This document shows, piece after piece, positions 29,109-38,386 of a stretch of DNA of 38,547 nucleotides. Every line of letters starts with the position of its first letter. Position 1 is the stretch's first letter. Under the pieces are notes generated by a model that searched no databases, was not told where the DNA came from, and saw nothing but the letters and a program-made list of their open reading frames with translations. Made by a program: the position numbers and the translations under genes. This DNA is from an uncultured Zetaproteobacteria bacterium (lineage in GTDB: Bacteria > Pseudomonadota > Zetaproteobacteria > Mariprofundales > Mariprofundaceae): NCBI GenBank assembly GCA_947311495.1, contig CAMZLG010000052.1, positions 1 through 38,547 of the forward strand. Reading direction: 5' to 3'.

Positions 29109-29566
29109 TGTAGCCTCTCAAGAGCTTTGATATCTTCTAAATCCTGCGGTCTGCCTGATTTTTGTTTCATATTGATTAAGTCTTCAATGGCAAGCACTTG
29201 AATATCCATACCAAACCCTTGTTTGGTGACAGTGTTCATGTTGTTTAAGTTTTCAGTGATAATAATATCGACCATTTCGGCAGGGTTATTTGGATTCACA
29301 AATGACCATGCAATCATATTTCGGTTGTTGATGTACTCATCACGAAAATGAAAGACTTCACTGGCTTTGACAGGCAAACGAGGTTGTAAGCCTATGTTTA
29401 TTAAAGCTTGTTCGGCATGTAAAAAGGCTTGTTCATCCACTTGGATAACCAAATCAATATCCATTGTGCCTCGGAATGCACCATGCAGCGCAACAGCATA
29501 ACCACCCACAATAGCGTATTTTACGTTATGTACTGTTAATGATTGAATAAGCTTTTGAATAAACAT
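29105..29566 (-). CDS. nucleotidyltransferase-fold protein (MNT / AbiEii-like)
   Basis: VKYAIVGGYAVALHGAFRGTMDIDLVIQVDEQAF (GG...A-H-G...DxD) NTase core; 153 aa. Confidence 0.75.
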   Translation of the reverse strand: MFIQKLIQSLTVHNVKYAIVGGYAVALHGAFRGTMDIDLVIQVDEQAFLHAEQALINIGLQPRLPVKASEVFHFRDEYINNRNMIAWSFVNPNNPAEMVDIIITENLNNMNTVTKQGFGMDIQVLAIEDLINMKQKSGRPQDLEDIKALERLQ

Positions 29567-29571
29567 AAAAG

Positions 29572-29600
29572 AAGTATATTTAAAGTATATACTTTGTAAA
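29572..29600 (-). promoter_or_regulatory. putative operator/promoter of the NTase-RHH gene pair
   Basis: Perfect 14-bp palindrome AAAGTATATACTTT (29582-29595) plus a second AAGTATAT copy (29572-29579). On the minus strand TTTACA-16 nt-TATACT resembles a sigma70 promoter. Confidence 0.5.
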
Positions 29601-29732
29601 GAGGGTAAAGGTTCATTATGTTTTAATCATGGGGGTTAATCCTGCGCGTTGGTAGCAATGGGCGAGGGCTTTGATAGAGTTCGTTCATTCGATAAAATCA
29701 TAGATACATATTCCACCTTAAAAGAGAGAACC

Positions 29733-30014
29733 ATGGCAGAAACAGCAGACGAATTAACCATTGATTACGAAGAAAATGGTATTTTAACCACCAAACAAAC
29801 CGATAAAGTGATTTTAAGCAAAGGCGCTTGGGTAACAATTTTATTCAAGTATCAAGTTTGGGAAAAAGCCAAAGAAGCTTACAGCGATGACAAATATACC
29901 ATTCGCCGCTTCCAAAAGCGCGATGGGCAATACACACCACGCTCAAAATTTAATATCACCAATGCCAAACAAGCCAAGCTGATTGTAGAAAGCTTGCAAG
30001 ACTGGATAAAATAA
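29733..30014 (+). CDS. conserved hypothetical protein
   Basis: MAETADELTIDYEENGILTTKQTDKVILSKGAWVTILFKYQVWEKAKE...; start ATG 29733 preceded by AGAGAG; composition is coding-like; no family recognised. Confidence 0.65.
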   Translation: MAETADELTIDYEENGILTTKQTDKVILSKGAWVTILFKYQVWEKAKEAYSDDKYTIRRFQKRDGQYTPRSKFNITNAKQAKLIVESLQDWIK

Positions 30015-30019
30015 CACCC

Positions 30020-30340
30020 ATGCAACTCACCCAGCTTTTTAAGGGGTTATCCGACCCTGTACGCCTTCGCATTTTTCATGTGTTGGCGAAAAAGGGTGAG
30101 CTTTGTGTCTGTCATTTGACGGATGGGCTAGTGTTGCCACAAAGCACCGTTTCCCGCCACCTCAATACCTTAAAACACGCAGGTTTGGTGCAATCGGAGC
30201 GCCGAGCCAAATGGGTGTATTATATGTTGAATGAAGAAAATGACATGGTAAAAGTGTTGGCATCATTGGTGTGTACGCAGTCTGAACATGACCCTCAATT
30301 ACAAAAAGACTTGAAAAATATCCAGATAACCACCTGTTGA
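30020..30340 (+). CDS. arsR: ArsR-family transcriptional repressor
   Basis: LFKGLSDPVRLRIFHVLAKKGELCVCHLTDGLVLPQSTVSRHLNTLKHAGLVQSERRAKWVYYML; ELCVCHL metal-binding motif. Confidence 0.93.
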   Translation: MQLTQLFKGLSDPVRLRIFHVLAKKGELCVCHLTDGLVLPQSTVSRHLNTLKHAGLVQSERRAKWVYYMLNEENDMVKVLASLVCTQSEHDPQLQKDLKNIQITTC

Positions 30341-30363
30341 TTTACATATCCGAATAAGCAGAT

Positions 30364-31443
30364 ATGATGCAGCCTCAAAAGGATATCTTGGGGTTGATGA
30401 TGACATTATTGAATACATTTTCTATGGGTTTGTTTGCCCGCTATTTAACGCTTTGGGTTTTGCTAAGTATTATCGTCGGCATTGCTCTGGGCGCATGGTT
30501 CCCCTATGTTTTCCAATGGTTGGGTCATGTTGAAATTTACCATATTAACCTTCCCGTAGCCTTTCTGATTTGGGCGATGATTCTACCCATGTTGCTTAAA
30601 ATTGATTATTCCTCCCTGCATGAAGTGATGAAGCATCGCAGAGGTATAGGCGTGACCTTGGCGATTAACTGGCTGGTAAAACCATTCTCCATGGCATTTT
30701 TGGGTTGGTTATGCTTGGAACACTTTTTTGCGCCATACCTTGAAGCGGATAAAATACCTGAATATATCGCGGGTTTAATCCTTTTGGCTGCAGCACCTTG
30801 CACAGCCATGGTGTTTGTCTGGTCCAAACTGGTGAATGGTCATCCTCATTTTACACTCACACAGGTGGCTTTAAATGATGTGATTATGGTGGTGGCATTT
30901 GCACCTATTGTGGGTTTGCTGATGGGCGTGGCATCCATCGCTGTACCTTGGGATACGCTGATGTTATCGGTGGTGTTGTATATCGTGATTCCTGTTGTGT
31001 TTGCCTATGTCTTGCGTGCGGTTTTATTAAAGAGAGATATGTTGGACGAAACACTTGAATTGCTAGACCCTGTATCTATGTCAGCCTTGTTGGTGACGGT
31101 TGTGCTTCTATTTGCTTTTCAAGGTCAACAAATTATCGCACAACCCTTGGTTATTCTTTTGCTCGCCATCCCCATTATCATTCAAGTTTATTTTAATTCC
31201 GCACTGGCATATTGGCTCAATCGTAGGCTAAAGGTAGCACATTGTGTGGCAGGACCATCGGCATTGATAGGTGCATCCAACTTCTTTGAATTGGCAGTTG
31301 CCGCCGCCATTGCCTTGTTTGGTTTTGAATCGGGTGCAGCCTTGGCAACCGTTGTTGGCGTGTTGGTTGAAGTGCCTGTGATGTTAACGGTTGTGGCGAT
31401 TGTAAATCGAAGTAAAGGTTGGTACGAAAGGGGTTTATCATGA
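30364..31443 (+). CDS. ACR3-family arsenite efflux transporter
   Basis: 10-TM protein; GVTLAINWLVKPFSMAFLGWL, AAAPCTAMVFVWSKLVNGHPHFTLTQVALND, GASNFFELAVAAAI. Confidence 0.94.
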   Translation: MMQPQKDILGLMMTLLNTFSMGLFARYLTLWVLLSIIVGIALGAWFPYVFQWLGHVEIYHINLPVAFLIWAMILPMLLKIDYSSLHEVMKHRRGIGVTLAINWLVKPFSMAFLGWLCLEHFFAPYLEADKIPEYIAGLILLAAAPCTAMVFVWSKLVNGHPHFTLTQVALNDVIMVVAFAPIVGLLMGVASIAVPWDTLMLSVVLYIVIPVVFAYVLRAVLLKRDMLDETLELLDPVSMSALLVTVVLLFAFQGQQIIAQPLVILLLAIPIIIQVYFNSALAYWLNRRLKVAHCVAGPSALIGASNFFELAVAAAIALFGFESGAALATVVGVLVEVPVMLTVVAIVNRSKGWYERGLS

Positions 31444-31862
31444 AGAAGAAAGTCTTGTTTTTATGCACGGGCAACGCCTGCCGCTCACAGATGGCGGAAG
31501 GCTGGCTCAAACATTTGGGCGGTAATGCGTTTGAAGTCTATTCCGCAGGTATTGTGGCGCATGGCAAAAACCCACGCGCCATTGCTGCGATGAAAGATGC
31601 TGGCATTGATATTAGCCAGCAAAAGTCGGAAGTTTTAGACCCAACATTGTTGGATGAGATTGATTTGTTGATTACCGTGTGTGGCAATGCGGATAAAAGC
31701 TGCCCTGCTATTCCTGTGACTTGTGAAAAGCAGCATTGGCCATTTGATGACCCTGCGGGCGCAGAAGGTAGTGAAGAAGAAATTATGGCAGAATTTTATC
31801 GGGTACGCGACCAAATTCGTGATAAAATTAAAGTGTACCTAGCCGATAAAAGAACCAACTAA
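31440..31862 (+). CDS. arsC: arsenate reductase, low-MW protein tyrosine phosphatase family (ArsC)
   Basis: VLFLCTGNACRSQMAEGWLKHLG (CX5R P-loop), DLLITVCGNADKSCPAIP; ATGA overlap with the ACR3 gene. Confidence 0.93.
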   Translation: MKKKVLFLCTGNACRSQMAEGWLKHLGGNAFEVYSAGIVAHGKNPRAIAAMKDAGIDISQQKSEVLDPTLLDEIDLLITVCGNADKSCPAIPVTCEKQHWPFDDPAGAEGSEEEIMAEFYRVRDQIRDKIKVYLADKRTN

Positions 31863-32659
31863 AAGCCGAAGGCGATGGATGCTGAGGCTAGAATCGAAGT
31901 GCCTGTATGCGTTGGAATTGCTTTGGTGACATCATATACACCAACACTTATATTGATGGGTAAGGATGAAAATGGCACAAGACCAACACCCAAACTCATG
32001 ATGCCTGCGGTGTAGTCGGCAATCACTGACGTTCGTGCAAATGGATAATAAGCAGCAGAGGCAAAGGGCGACACTGTTTTTACGCGGTCTGTGCTGGTTG
32101 ATGTATCCGAAATGGTGCGGAAATCATTGTTGCCAAGCCCAGCATTGAGGATGACAAGTTGCTTATCCAACACAAGAATTTTTGAAGCAGCAATATACAC
32201 TGAAGGCACATTTTGACTGCCATCATCATGCCAAAGTGTGACGTTGCGAATACCCAAGCTGATGCTGGCATCCCAAGCTGATAAATATTTGCCTGTGGTC
32301 ATGGATAATTCTTGGCGTTTGGATAAGTTTTTTATGTCCATGTCCACATTCAAACTCACACCAAAATCAGAGGGTAATGCAAGCCCGAAACCCAAAGAAA
32401 CTGCGCCTTCTGTGGTGGGTATATTGCTCACACCGCCAAGGCTGAATGAGAAATAATTTTGGGTGGGAGAGAATCCTGCGGGGGCAAGCAGTGAAAAAGC
32501 GGGAAGTGTGCTTGCATCATTAAAATTGGACGTAAAAAAAGGTGCTGTGTTCTGTGCTACGGCAAGGGTTGGGGTGATGGATTGCATACTCATCAAGACG
32601 AGTGCCAAGATAAATTTAGCAGGTGTGAGCGACATATTTTTCTCCATGATGTTCATCAC
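31859..32659 (-). CDS. exported hypothetical protein, possible outer-membrane beta-barrel
   Basis: Signal peptide (MSLTPAKFILALVLMSMQSITPTLAVAQ); many alternating Gly/aromatic strands, C-terminal SIAFGF. Confidence 0.6.
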   Translation of the reverse strand: MMNIMEKNMSLTPAKFILALVLMSMQSITPTLAVAQNTAPFFTSNFNDASTLPAFSLLAPAGFSPTQNYFSFSLGGVSNIPTTEGAVSLGFGLALPSDFGVSLNVDMDIKNLSKRQELSMTTGKYLSAWDASISLGIRNVTLWHDDGSQNVPSVYIAASKILVLDKQLVILNAGLGNNDFRTISDTSTSTDRVKTVSPFASAAYYPFARTSVIADYTAGIMSLGVGLVPFSSLPINISVGVYDVTKAIPTHTGTSILASASIAFGF

Positions 32660-32737
32660 TGTGAATATGCACTATGCTTGCTGCTATGGCGCAGTCAATG
32701 CTCAAAGTCATAAATTTGAAATGGAAGGGTGATAAAG

Positions 32738-33535
32738 ATGAAGAATTTGATGGGTAAACTTTGGTTTTTATTATGTGCGTTAGTTATCAGTAGTCAGACG
32801 GTTTATGCTGTGAATGTTGGCACAGTTGTTGATGTTAGTGGCGATGTTTGGTTGATGGATGCGGGCAAGGCATGGCGTTTGGCTGTGGAGGACAAAGTTG
32901 ATTCGGAGAAAACGGTTGTCACTGAGGAAGATGGTTTGATACAGATTGAGCTTACAGATGGTTCACTGCTGAATATTGCGTCACGCACCCGTATAAAATT
33001 GGATAAGTATGTGGTGGAAAAACATGAGTCGTTCAGCTTTGATGTATTATGGGGTAAAGTACGTTATGAAGTGAACAAGATTATTGACCCCAACAATGCA
33101 TTTAATGTTCAAACTACAACAGCAGCTATTGGTGTGCGCGGAACAAGTTTTGAAGTACGGATGCCTTACCCTGAGCACATGCAAGGTATGCAATTCTCAC
33201 CAAGCGCAAGTCTGAATTCGATTGGTTTGCAAACCACAACCATTGATATGGATGAAGGTCTTACAGTGTTGACGGACCTTAAAGGGCAGGAGCATGAATT
33301 GCCCGCAGGCACGATTACCACCGTGGATAAAGATGCCAATGTGATACAAATTGTGAAAGGTGCACCCAAGTCAAAACCCATAGAAATACCGAAACCCACG
33401 GTGTTTATTCCAGAAGTTAAGACAGATACGCAATCTGTGGCTACAAAAGCTGCCATCACTACGGGCGTGAATGCATCGGCGCTTCAAAGCGCAACGATCA
33501 CACCACCACGTGTGTCTGGGTTCGGCGGACGTTAG
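32738..33535 (+). CDS. exported FecR-domain protein
   Basis: Signal peptide; VGTVVDVSGDVWLMDAGKAWRLAVEDKVDSEKTVVTEEDGLIQIELTDGSLLNIASRTRIKL ... TTTAAIGVRGTSFEV. Confidence 0.82.
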   Translation: MKNLMGKLWFLLCALVISSQTVYAVNVGTVVDVSGDVWLMDAGKAWRLAVEDKVDSEKTVVTEEDGLIQIELTDGSLLNIASRTRIKLDKYVVEKHESFSFDVLWGKVRYEVNKIIDPNNAFNVQTTTAAIGVRGTSFEVRMPYPEHMQGMQFSPSASLNSIGLQTTTIDMDEGLTVLTDLKGQEHELPAGTITTVDKDANVIQIVKGAPKSKPIEIPKPTVFIPEVKTDTQSVATKAAITTGVNASALQSATITPPRVSGFGGR

Positions 33536-35338
33536 ATGAAAAAGGTGTTCTTCGTCTTGATGAAAGGGGTTACAGGCACACGCACTGTGATGCTGAATGT
33601 ATTTTTCTTATTTTTTCTTGGCTTTTTTATAGTGACTTTGATAAATGCTCAGCCATCACTACCTGATAAAATGGTGTTGCAGTTGGATTTGCAAGGTGAG
33701 TTGGTGGAGCAGGTGCAACGTCCTGAGTTTGGTTTATCTGCGCTTACTGCACCTGCACCGAGACAAGTGAAAGTGAATGACGTGGTCAATGCTTTGGAGC
33801 GGGCAGCCAAAGATGAAGTAGTGCTTGGGGTGCGCCTTGATTTGGGTGAGTTAAGCCGGGCTGCATTGCCGCATTTGCAAGAGTTAAGACGTGCTGTTGA
33901 AGCCTTTAAAGAAAGTGGAAAACCCGTGATGGCGTATGCCGATAATTTCACCCAAGCGCAATACTATTTGGCAGCAACCGCCGATGAAGTGTATATCCAT
34001 CCCTTGGGTAATATCGGGCTGCAAGGTTATGCAGTGTATCGCAATTATATTAAAGATGCGTTAGATAAACTGGCGATTGATGTGCATGTGTTTCGCGCAG
34101 GAAAATACAAATCTGCGGCAGCACCCTTTATCCATAACAGTATGACCGATGATGAGCGCAAAGCCAATAAAGCTTGGCTGAACACGCTTTGGGGCGTTTA
34201 TACCGATGACTTGTTCGAAATGCGAGGCATTGAACCTGAACGCTTGCAATATGTGTTGGACAACCCTGCTTTATCCATTCAAATGTATGAAGGTGACTTG
34301 GGTAAACTGATGTTGGCAGAGCATTGGGTGGATGGACTGAAATATGCCGATGAAGCTGATGCGCAACTGATGCAAAAAACAGGCGAAGTGGATTTGGTTG
34401 ATTTTAAAACGTATTTGATGGCAAGTGGTAGCAGTATTATTCCGAGTCAACCCAAGTCGGATGATAACTGGGTTGGTATTGTATTTGGTAGCGGGCAAAT
34501 TCTTCATGGTGACCAACCCTCAGGAAGCATAGGTAGCGATACCATGGTGGAACAATTGAATATGGCATTGGAAGATGAGCGCATTAAAGCTGTGGTACTG
34601 CGTTTGAATACGCCTGGTGGTAGTGCGCTAGCATCGGAAAGTATTCGTCATGCTGTGGATGTATTAAGGGCGCATGGTAAACCTGTGGTGGTATCTATGG
34701 GCAGTATGGCTGCATCGGGCGGTTATTGGATTGCCACGGCTGCCAATGAGATTTGGGCATCCCCTGCTACGATTACAGGTTCAATTGGGGTGTTTGGCAT
34801 CGTGCCCAATATCAGCCAGAGTTTGCAAAAGCTTGGCATCAATACCGATGGCTTAGGCACAACAAAAATTGCTGGGGCATTGCGTTTGGATAAACCGCTA
34901 GCACCTGAGCTTGCCGAGTCGATTCAGCTGACCATAGACCAAATTTATAAACAGTTTATCGGGCATGTTTCACAAGGGCGTAATATTCCTGTTGAAGATG
35001 TGGCGGAATTGGCGCAAGGGCGTGTGTGGAGCGGGCAAGATGCTTTGGAGCTGGGTTTGGTGGATAATTTGGGTGGTATTGATGATGCTATCCAAGCTGC
35101 GGCGCGACTTGCAGGTATGGATAAAAACTTTGAGCCGATTGAGGTGCTTCCTGAACAAAACCCATTCGACTTATTGTTGGATAATCTTTTAAGCGAAGCG
35201 GCGGTGATATTTGCACCAGCATCAAACACTTGGCTTGAACACATGCTTCATTCTGTGCAACAAAGTTTGTCAAACATGATGGTACTCAATGACCCAAGAG
35301 GTGTGTATGCATTAAGCGAGGTTGAGCTGGTTCAGTAA
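33536..35338 (+). CDS. sppA: signal peptide peptidase SppA, 67K type
   Basis: N-terminal TM; two repeats, PVMAYADNFTQAQYYLAATADEVYIHPLG and KPVVVSMGSMAASGGYWIATAANEIWASPATITGSIGVFG. Confidence 0.93.
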   Translation: MKKVFFVLMKGVTGTRTVMLNVFFLFFLGFFIVTLINAQPSLPDKMVLQLDLQGELVEQVQRPEFGLSALTAPAPRQVKVNDVVNALERAAKDEVVLGVRLDLGELSRAALPHLQELRRAVEAFKESGKPVMAYADNFTQAQYYLAATADEVYIHPLGNIGLQGYAVYRNYIKDALDKLAIDVHVFRAGKYKSAAAPFIHNSMTDDERKANKAWLNTLWGVYTDDLFEMRGIEPERLQYVLDNPALSIQMYEGDLGKLMLAEHWVDGLKYADEADAQLMQKTGEVDLVDFKTYLMASGSSIIPSQPKSDDNWVGIVFGSGQILHGDQPSGSIGSDTMVEQLNMALEDERIKAVVLRLNTPGGSALASESIRHAVDVLRAHGKPVVVSMGSMAASGGYWIATAANEIWASPATITGSIGVFGIVPNISQSLQKLGINTDGLGTTKIAGALRLDKPLAPELAESIQLTIDQIYKQFIGHVSQGRNIPVEDVAELAQGRVWSGQDALELGLVDNLGGIDDAIQAAARLAGMDKNFEPIEVLPEQNPFDLLLDNLLSEAAVIFAPASNTWLEHMLHSVQQSLSNMMVLNDPRGVYALSEVELVQ

Positions 35339-35339
35339 G

Positions 35340-35630
35340 TTAATAAATTTTTGATTTTTGTAACATGTTTTGGTCAGCTTGATATAAAAAGGCTAAAAGT
35401 TCTGCTACCGCCTGATAAGCCGCCTCAGGAATTTCTTGTCCTACGGGCACTCGCGCAAGTAATGGGGCAAGTTGTTCATCATTATGGATATGCACGTCAT
35501 TTTCTTGAGCAATGCTTAAAATCGTTTTGGCAACATTGCCAAAACCAGAGGCAAGAACGCGAGGTGCAGAGCCTAAGTTTTGGTTATAACCTAAGGCGAT
35601 AGCAGCTTGTTGTGGTTTTAAATGTTTCAT
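35340..35630 (-). CDS. orphan FlhB C-terminal-domain-like protein (EscU/YscU/FlhB family)
   Basis: AAIALGYNQNLGSAPRVLASGFGNVAKTILSIAQENDVHIHNDEQLAPLLARVPVGQEIPEAAYQAVAELLAFLYQ matches the FlhB C-terminal domain pattern. Confidence 0.85.
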   Translation of the reverse strand: MKHLKPQQAAIALGYNQNLGSAPRVLASGFGNVAKTILSIAQENDVHIHNDEQLAPLLARVPVGQEIPEAAYQAVAELLAFLYQADQNMLQKSKIY

Positions 35631-35738
35631 ACATCACCTATCGGATGAGAAACATTCAACTTAAATTTCACCTTGTATTCATTTGGCGGGGGTGACAATT
35701 GCACCGAAGTTTGTTGTGATGCGTGTGAATTCTTGGAG

Positions 35739-37073
35739 ATGTCTAATATGTGGATGAAGAAATTATTGCTTTTATGTGTGCTGGGTTTGATGGCAGCACC
35801 AACACAGGCTGCAGAGCTTAAGCGGGCAAGCTTTGATAATGGCGTGCAGCTTATTGTTGAAGAAGACCATTCCGCACCTGTTGCCATGGTGCAAATCTGG
35901 CTAAAAGTTGGCGGGCGCGATGAAGTGCCAGGTAAAACAGGTTTAGCGCATGTGTTTGAACATATGATGTTTAAAGGCTCGAAGAAGCTTGAAGCAGGTG
36001 AATACTCCAAAATTATTTCAGCTATGGGCGGCTCAGATAACGCATTCACCTCCACGGATTACACTGCGTATTTTGAGACCATACCATCGGCAGAAGTCAA
36101 CCGAGTTTTAAGCATGGAAGCAGAGCGTTTTGCCCACTTAAAGCTACGCGACAAAGATTTTCAAAGTGAAATCCAAGTGATTATGGAAGAGCGCAGAATG
36201 CGCACCGAAGATGACCCTAACTCGCGTATGTTTGAAGAATTATCGGCTGCATCACTGCGATTACACCCGTATCGCAACCCTGTGATTGGTTGGATGCAGG
36301 ACCTAGAAGCCTTAACGATTCAAGATGTACGTGCTTTTTATAATAAACATTATGTGCCAGCCAGTGTGACCGTGGTTGTGGTGGGTGATGTTGATTTTAA
36401 ACAGGTTAAAAAAACGGTAGGCAAAACATTTGGCAAGATGAAATCGCACAAAGTTGAACCGCGCTTTAACCCGACAGAGCCAGAGCCTTTGGGAAGTAAA
36501 CGTGTGGAAGTCGTGATTCCTTCGCAATTGCCTTTGATTGCTTTTACCATGCCTGTGCCATCGTGGGTTCCACATAAAAATGATAAACAAGCTGCAGCCA
36601 TTGCGCTTGCCACAGAGATTTTGGCAGGTGGTAATTCGGCAGTATTGAACCAAGTGTTGGTCAATAAAAAGCAGGTGGCTATTGCTGTGGGTGCTGGTTA
36701 TGACCCGTTCACCATGGGTTTAGATTTGTGGTATGCCTACGGTTCAACAGGCATTGGACAAGATACCGCAAAATTTGAGCAAGCTTTTTGGTCATTGATG
36801 GATAAGATGGGTAAGGAGCTGTCCGATGAACGTAAGTTTGAAGCAGCCAAACGGCGCATGATTGCCAACACCGTGTTTGCCCAAGACTCCTTGTATTTAA
36901 GAGCCAAACATATCGGTATTTTAGAAACTGTGGGCATTGGGGCAGATGAAAAAGATAGGTGGCTTGATTTGATTCGTGAAGTAACGCCCGAGCAGGTGCG
37001 TGACGTGTTTAAAACATGGTTTATTCCAAGTCGTGCAACTACTGGTTTGTTGTTGCCTAAGGCGGTGAAATGA
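35739..37073 (+). CDS. M16-family zinc peptidase (catalytic partner)
   Basis: Signal peptide; LAHVFEHMMFKGSKKL (HxxEH), EIQVIMEERRMRTEDDPNS. Confidence 0.92.
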   Translation: MSNMWMKKLLLLCVLGLMAAPTQAAELKRASFDNGVQLIVEEDHSAPVAMVQIWLKVGGRDEVPGKTGLAHVFEHMMFKGSKKLEAGEYSKIISAMGGSDNAFTSTDYTAYFETIPSAEVNRVLSMEAERFAHLKLRDKDFQSEIQVIMEERRMRTEDDPNSRMFEELSAASLRLHPYRNPVIGWMQDLEALTIQDVRAFYNKHYVPASVTVVVVGDVDFKQVKKTVGKTFGKMKSHKVEPRFNPTEPEPLGSKRVEVVIPSQLPLIAFTMPVPSWVPHKNDKQAAAIALATEILAGGNSAVLNQVLVNKKQVAIAVGAGYDPFTMGLDLWYAYGSTGIGQDTAKFEQAFWSLMDKMGKELSDERKFEAAKRRMIANTVFAQDSLYLRAKHIGILETVGIGADEKDRWLDLIREVTPEQVRDVFKTWFIPSRATTGLLLPKAVK

Positions 37074-38377
37074 TGAGATTTTTTTATTGGATTGCATTGA
37101 TGTTTTTCAGCATAACACAAGCACAAGCAACCACGCCTGTGCAGCAACACACCATGAAAAATGGTCTAAATATTATGCTGATGGAGGCGCATCATGTGCC
37201 TATGGTGGCAATGAAGCTCATCATGCCTGCGGGCAGCCGATTTGATGCTCAAGATAAGGGTGGTTCTGCTGCATTGCTTGCATCCATGCTGATGGATCAC
37301 ACCAAAAAACATGATTATTTGGCATGGGCGGCCAAGCTTGATGAAACATCCATTCGATTGGGGGCAGGTGCAGACAAAGACAGCTTATCGATTTCACTGA
37401 CGGTGCTCAAAGAAGCTGTGGATGAAGGTATGGATGCGTTTAGTGAAGCCTTGTTGCAACCAGGTTGGAACAAACAACGTTTTACTTTAAAACAAAAGAA
37501 CACGTTATCAGGGCTGACCAAAGCTCAAGAAGAAGCGGGTACATTTTCTGCCATTGCAGAAGGTGAATTGCTGTTTTCCAATCACCCTTATGGACATCCA
37601 ACATCGGGCACTTTGGCTTCTGTCAAAAACATCATATTGAACGACCTCAAATCTTTGTATGCCAATCAAGTTAAACCTGTGGGTGCAACGCTTGCGATAA
37701 GCGGCGATATGACCATGGATGAAGCGGTGCGTTTGGTGCAAGGTTATTTGGGTAATTGGCAAGGTGCGCCGAAAAAGGCACTTGCAGATATTGAGCAACC
37801 CACACCCTCAACCAAAAAAGAAATACATCATGTGATGGACAAACATCAAATGTTGATTGAGTGGGTGCGCCTTGGTCCATCGCGTCACGATGATGATTAT
37901 ATCACCATGATGGTGCTTAACCACATGCTTGGCGGTGGTGGTTTTGGTTCGCAATTGATGGAAGAAACTCGAGAAAAGCGTGGGTTAACGTATGGTGTGT
38001 ATTCCTACTTCCAACCCTATGAAACCCATGGTGCATACATCATTCGTTTGCAAACACGCGCTGACCAAGCAGAGGAAGCGGAGCAGGTGTTAAAACAAGT
38101 GCTTGCTGACATGGCGGCAGGGAAGATTACCCAAGATATGTTGGATAAAAGCAAAACCAATTTGATGGGTAGTTTTGCCCAACGCATGGATTCCAACCGT
38201 GAGCGAGTAGGGCTTTTGGCAATGATGGGTTTATATCATCGCCCGCTGGATTATCTAGAAAACTGGACGAAAAGCGTTGAATCCGTCACCCTTGCCGATG
38301 TATTACAGGGCGCAAAAAAATATTTACAACCTGATGATTGGAAACAAATTTGGGTTGGGCCTGAGAAAGAAAAGTAA
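37070..38377 (+). CDS. M16-family peptidase-like protein lacking HxxEH
   Basis: Signal peptide; M16 fold segments (MLNHMLGGGGFGSQLMEETREKRGLTYGVYSYF) but the equivalent of the zinc motif reads GGSAALLASMLMDHTKK. Confidence 0.9.
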   Translation: MMRFFYWIALMFFSITQAQATTPVQQHTMKNGLNIMLMEAHHVPMVAMKLIMPAGSRFDAQDKGGSAALLASMLMDHTKKHDYLAWAAKLDETSIRLGAGADKDSLSISLTVLKEAVDEGMDAFSEALLQPGWNKQRFTLKQKNTLSGLTKAQEEAGTFSAIAEGELLFSNHPYGHPTSGTLASVKNIILNDLKSLYANQVKPVGATLAISGDMTMDEAVRLVQGYLGNWQGAPKKALADIEQPTPSTKKEIHHVMDKHQMLIEWVRLGPSRHDDDYITMMVLNHMLGGGGFGSQLMEETREKRGLTYGVYSYFQPYETHGAYIIRLQTRADQAEEAEQVLKQVLADMAAGKITQDMLDKSKTNLMGSFAQRMDSNRERVGLLAMMGLYHRPLDYLENWTKSVESVTLADVLQGAKKYLQPDDWKQIWVGPEKEK

Positions 38378-38386
38378 GGAAAGGTT

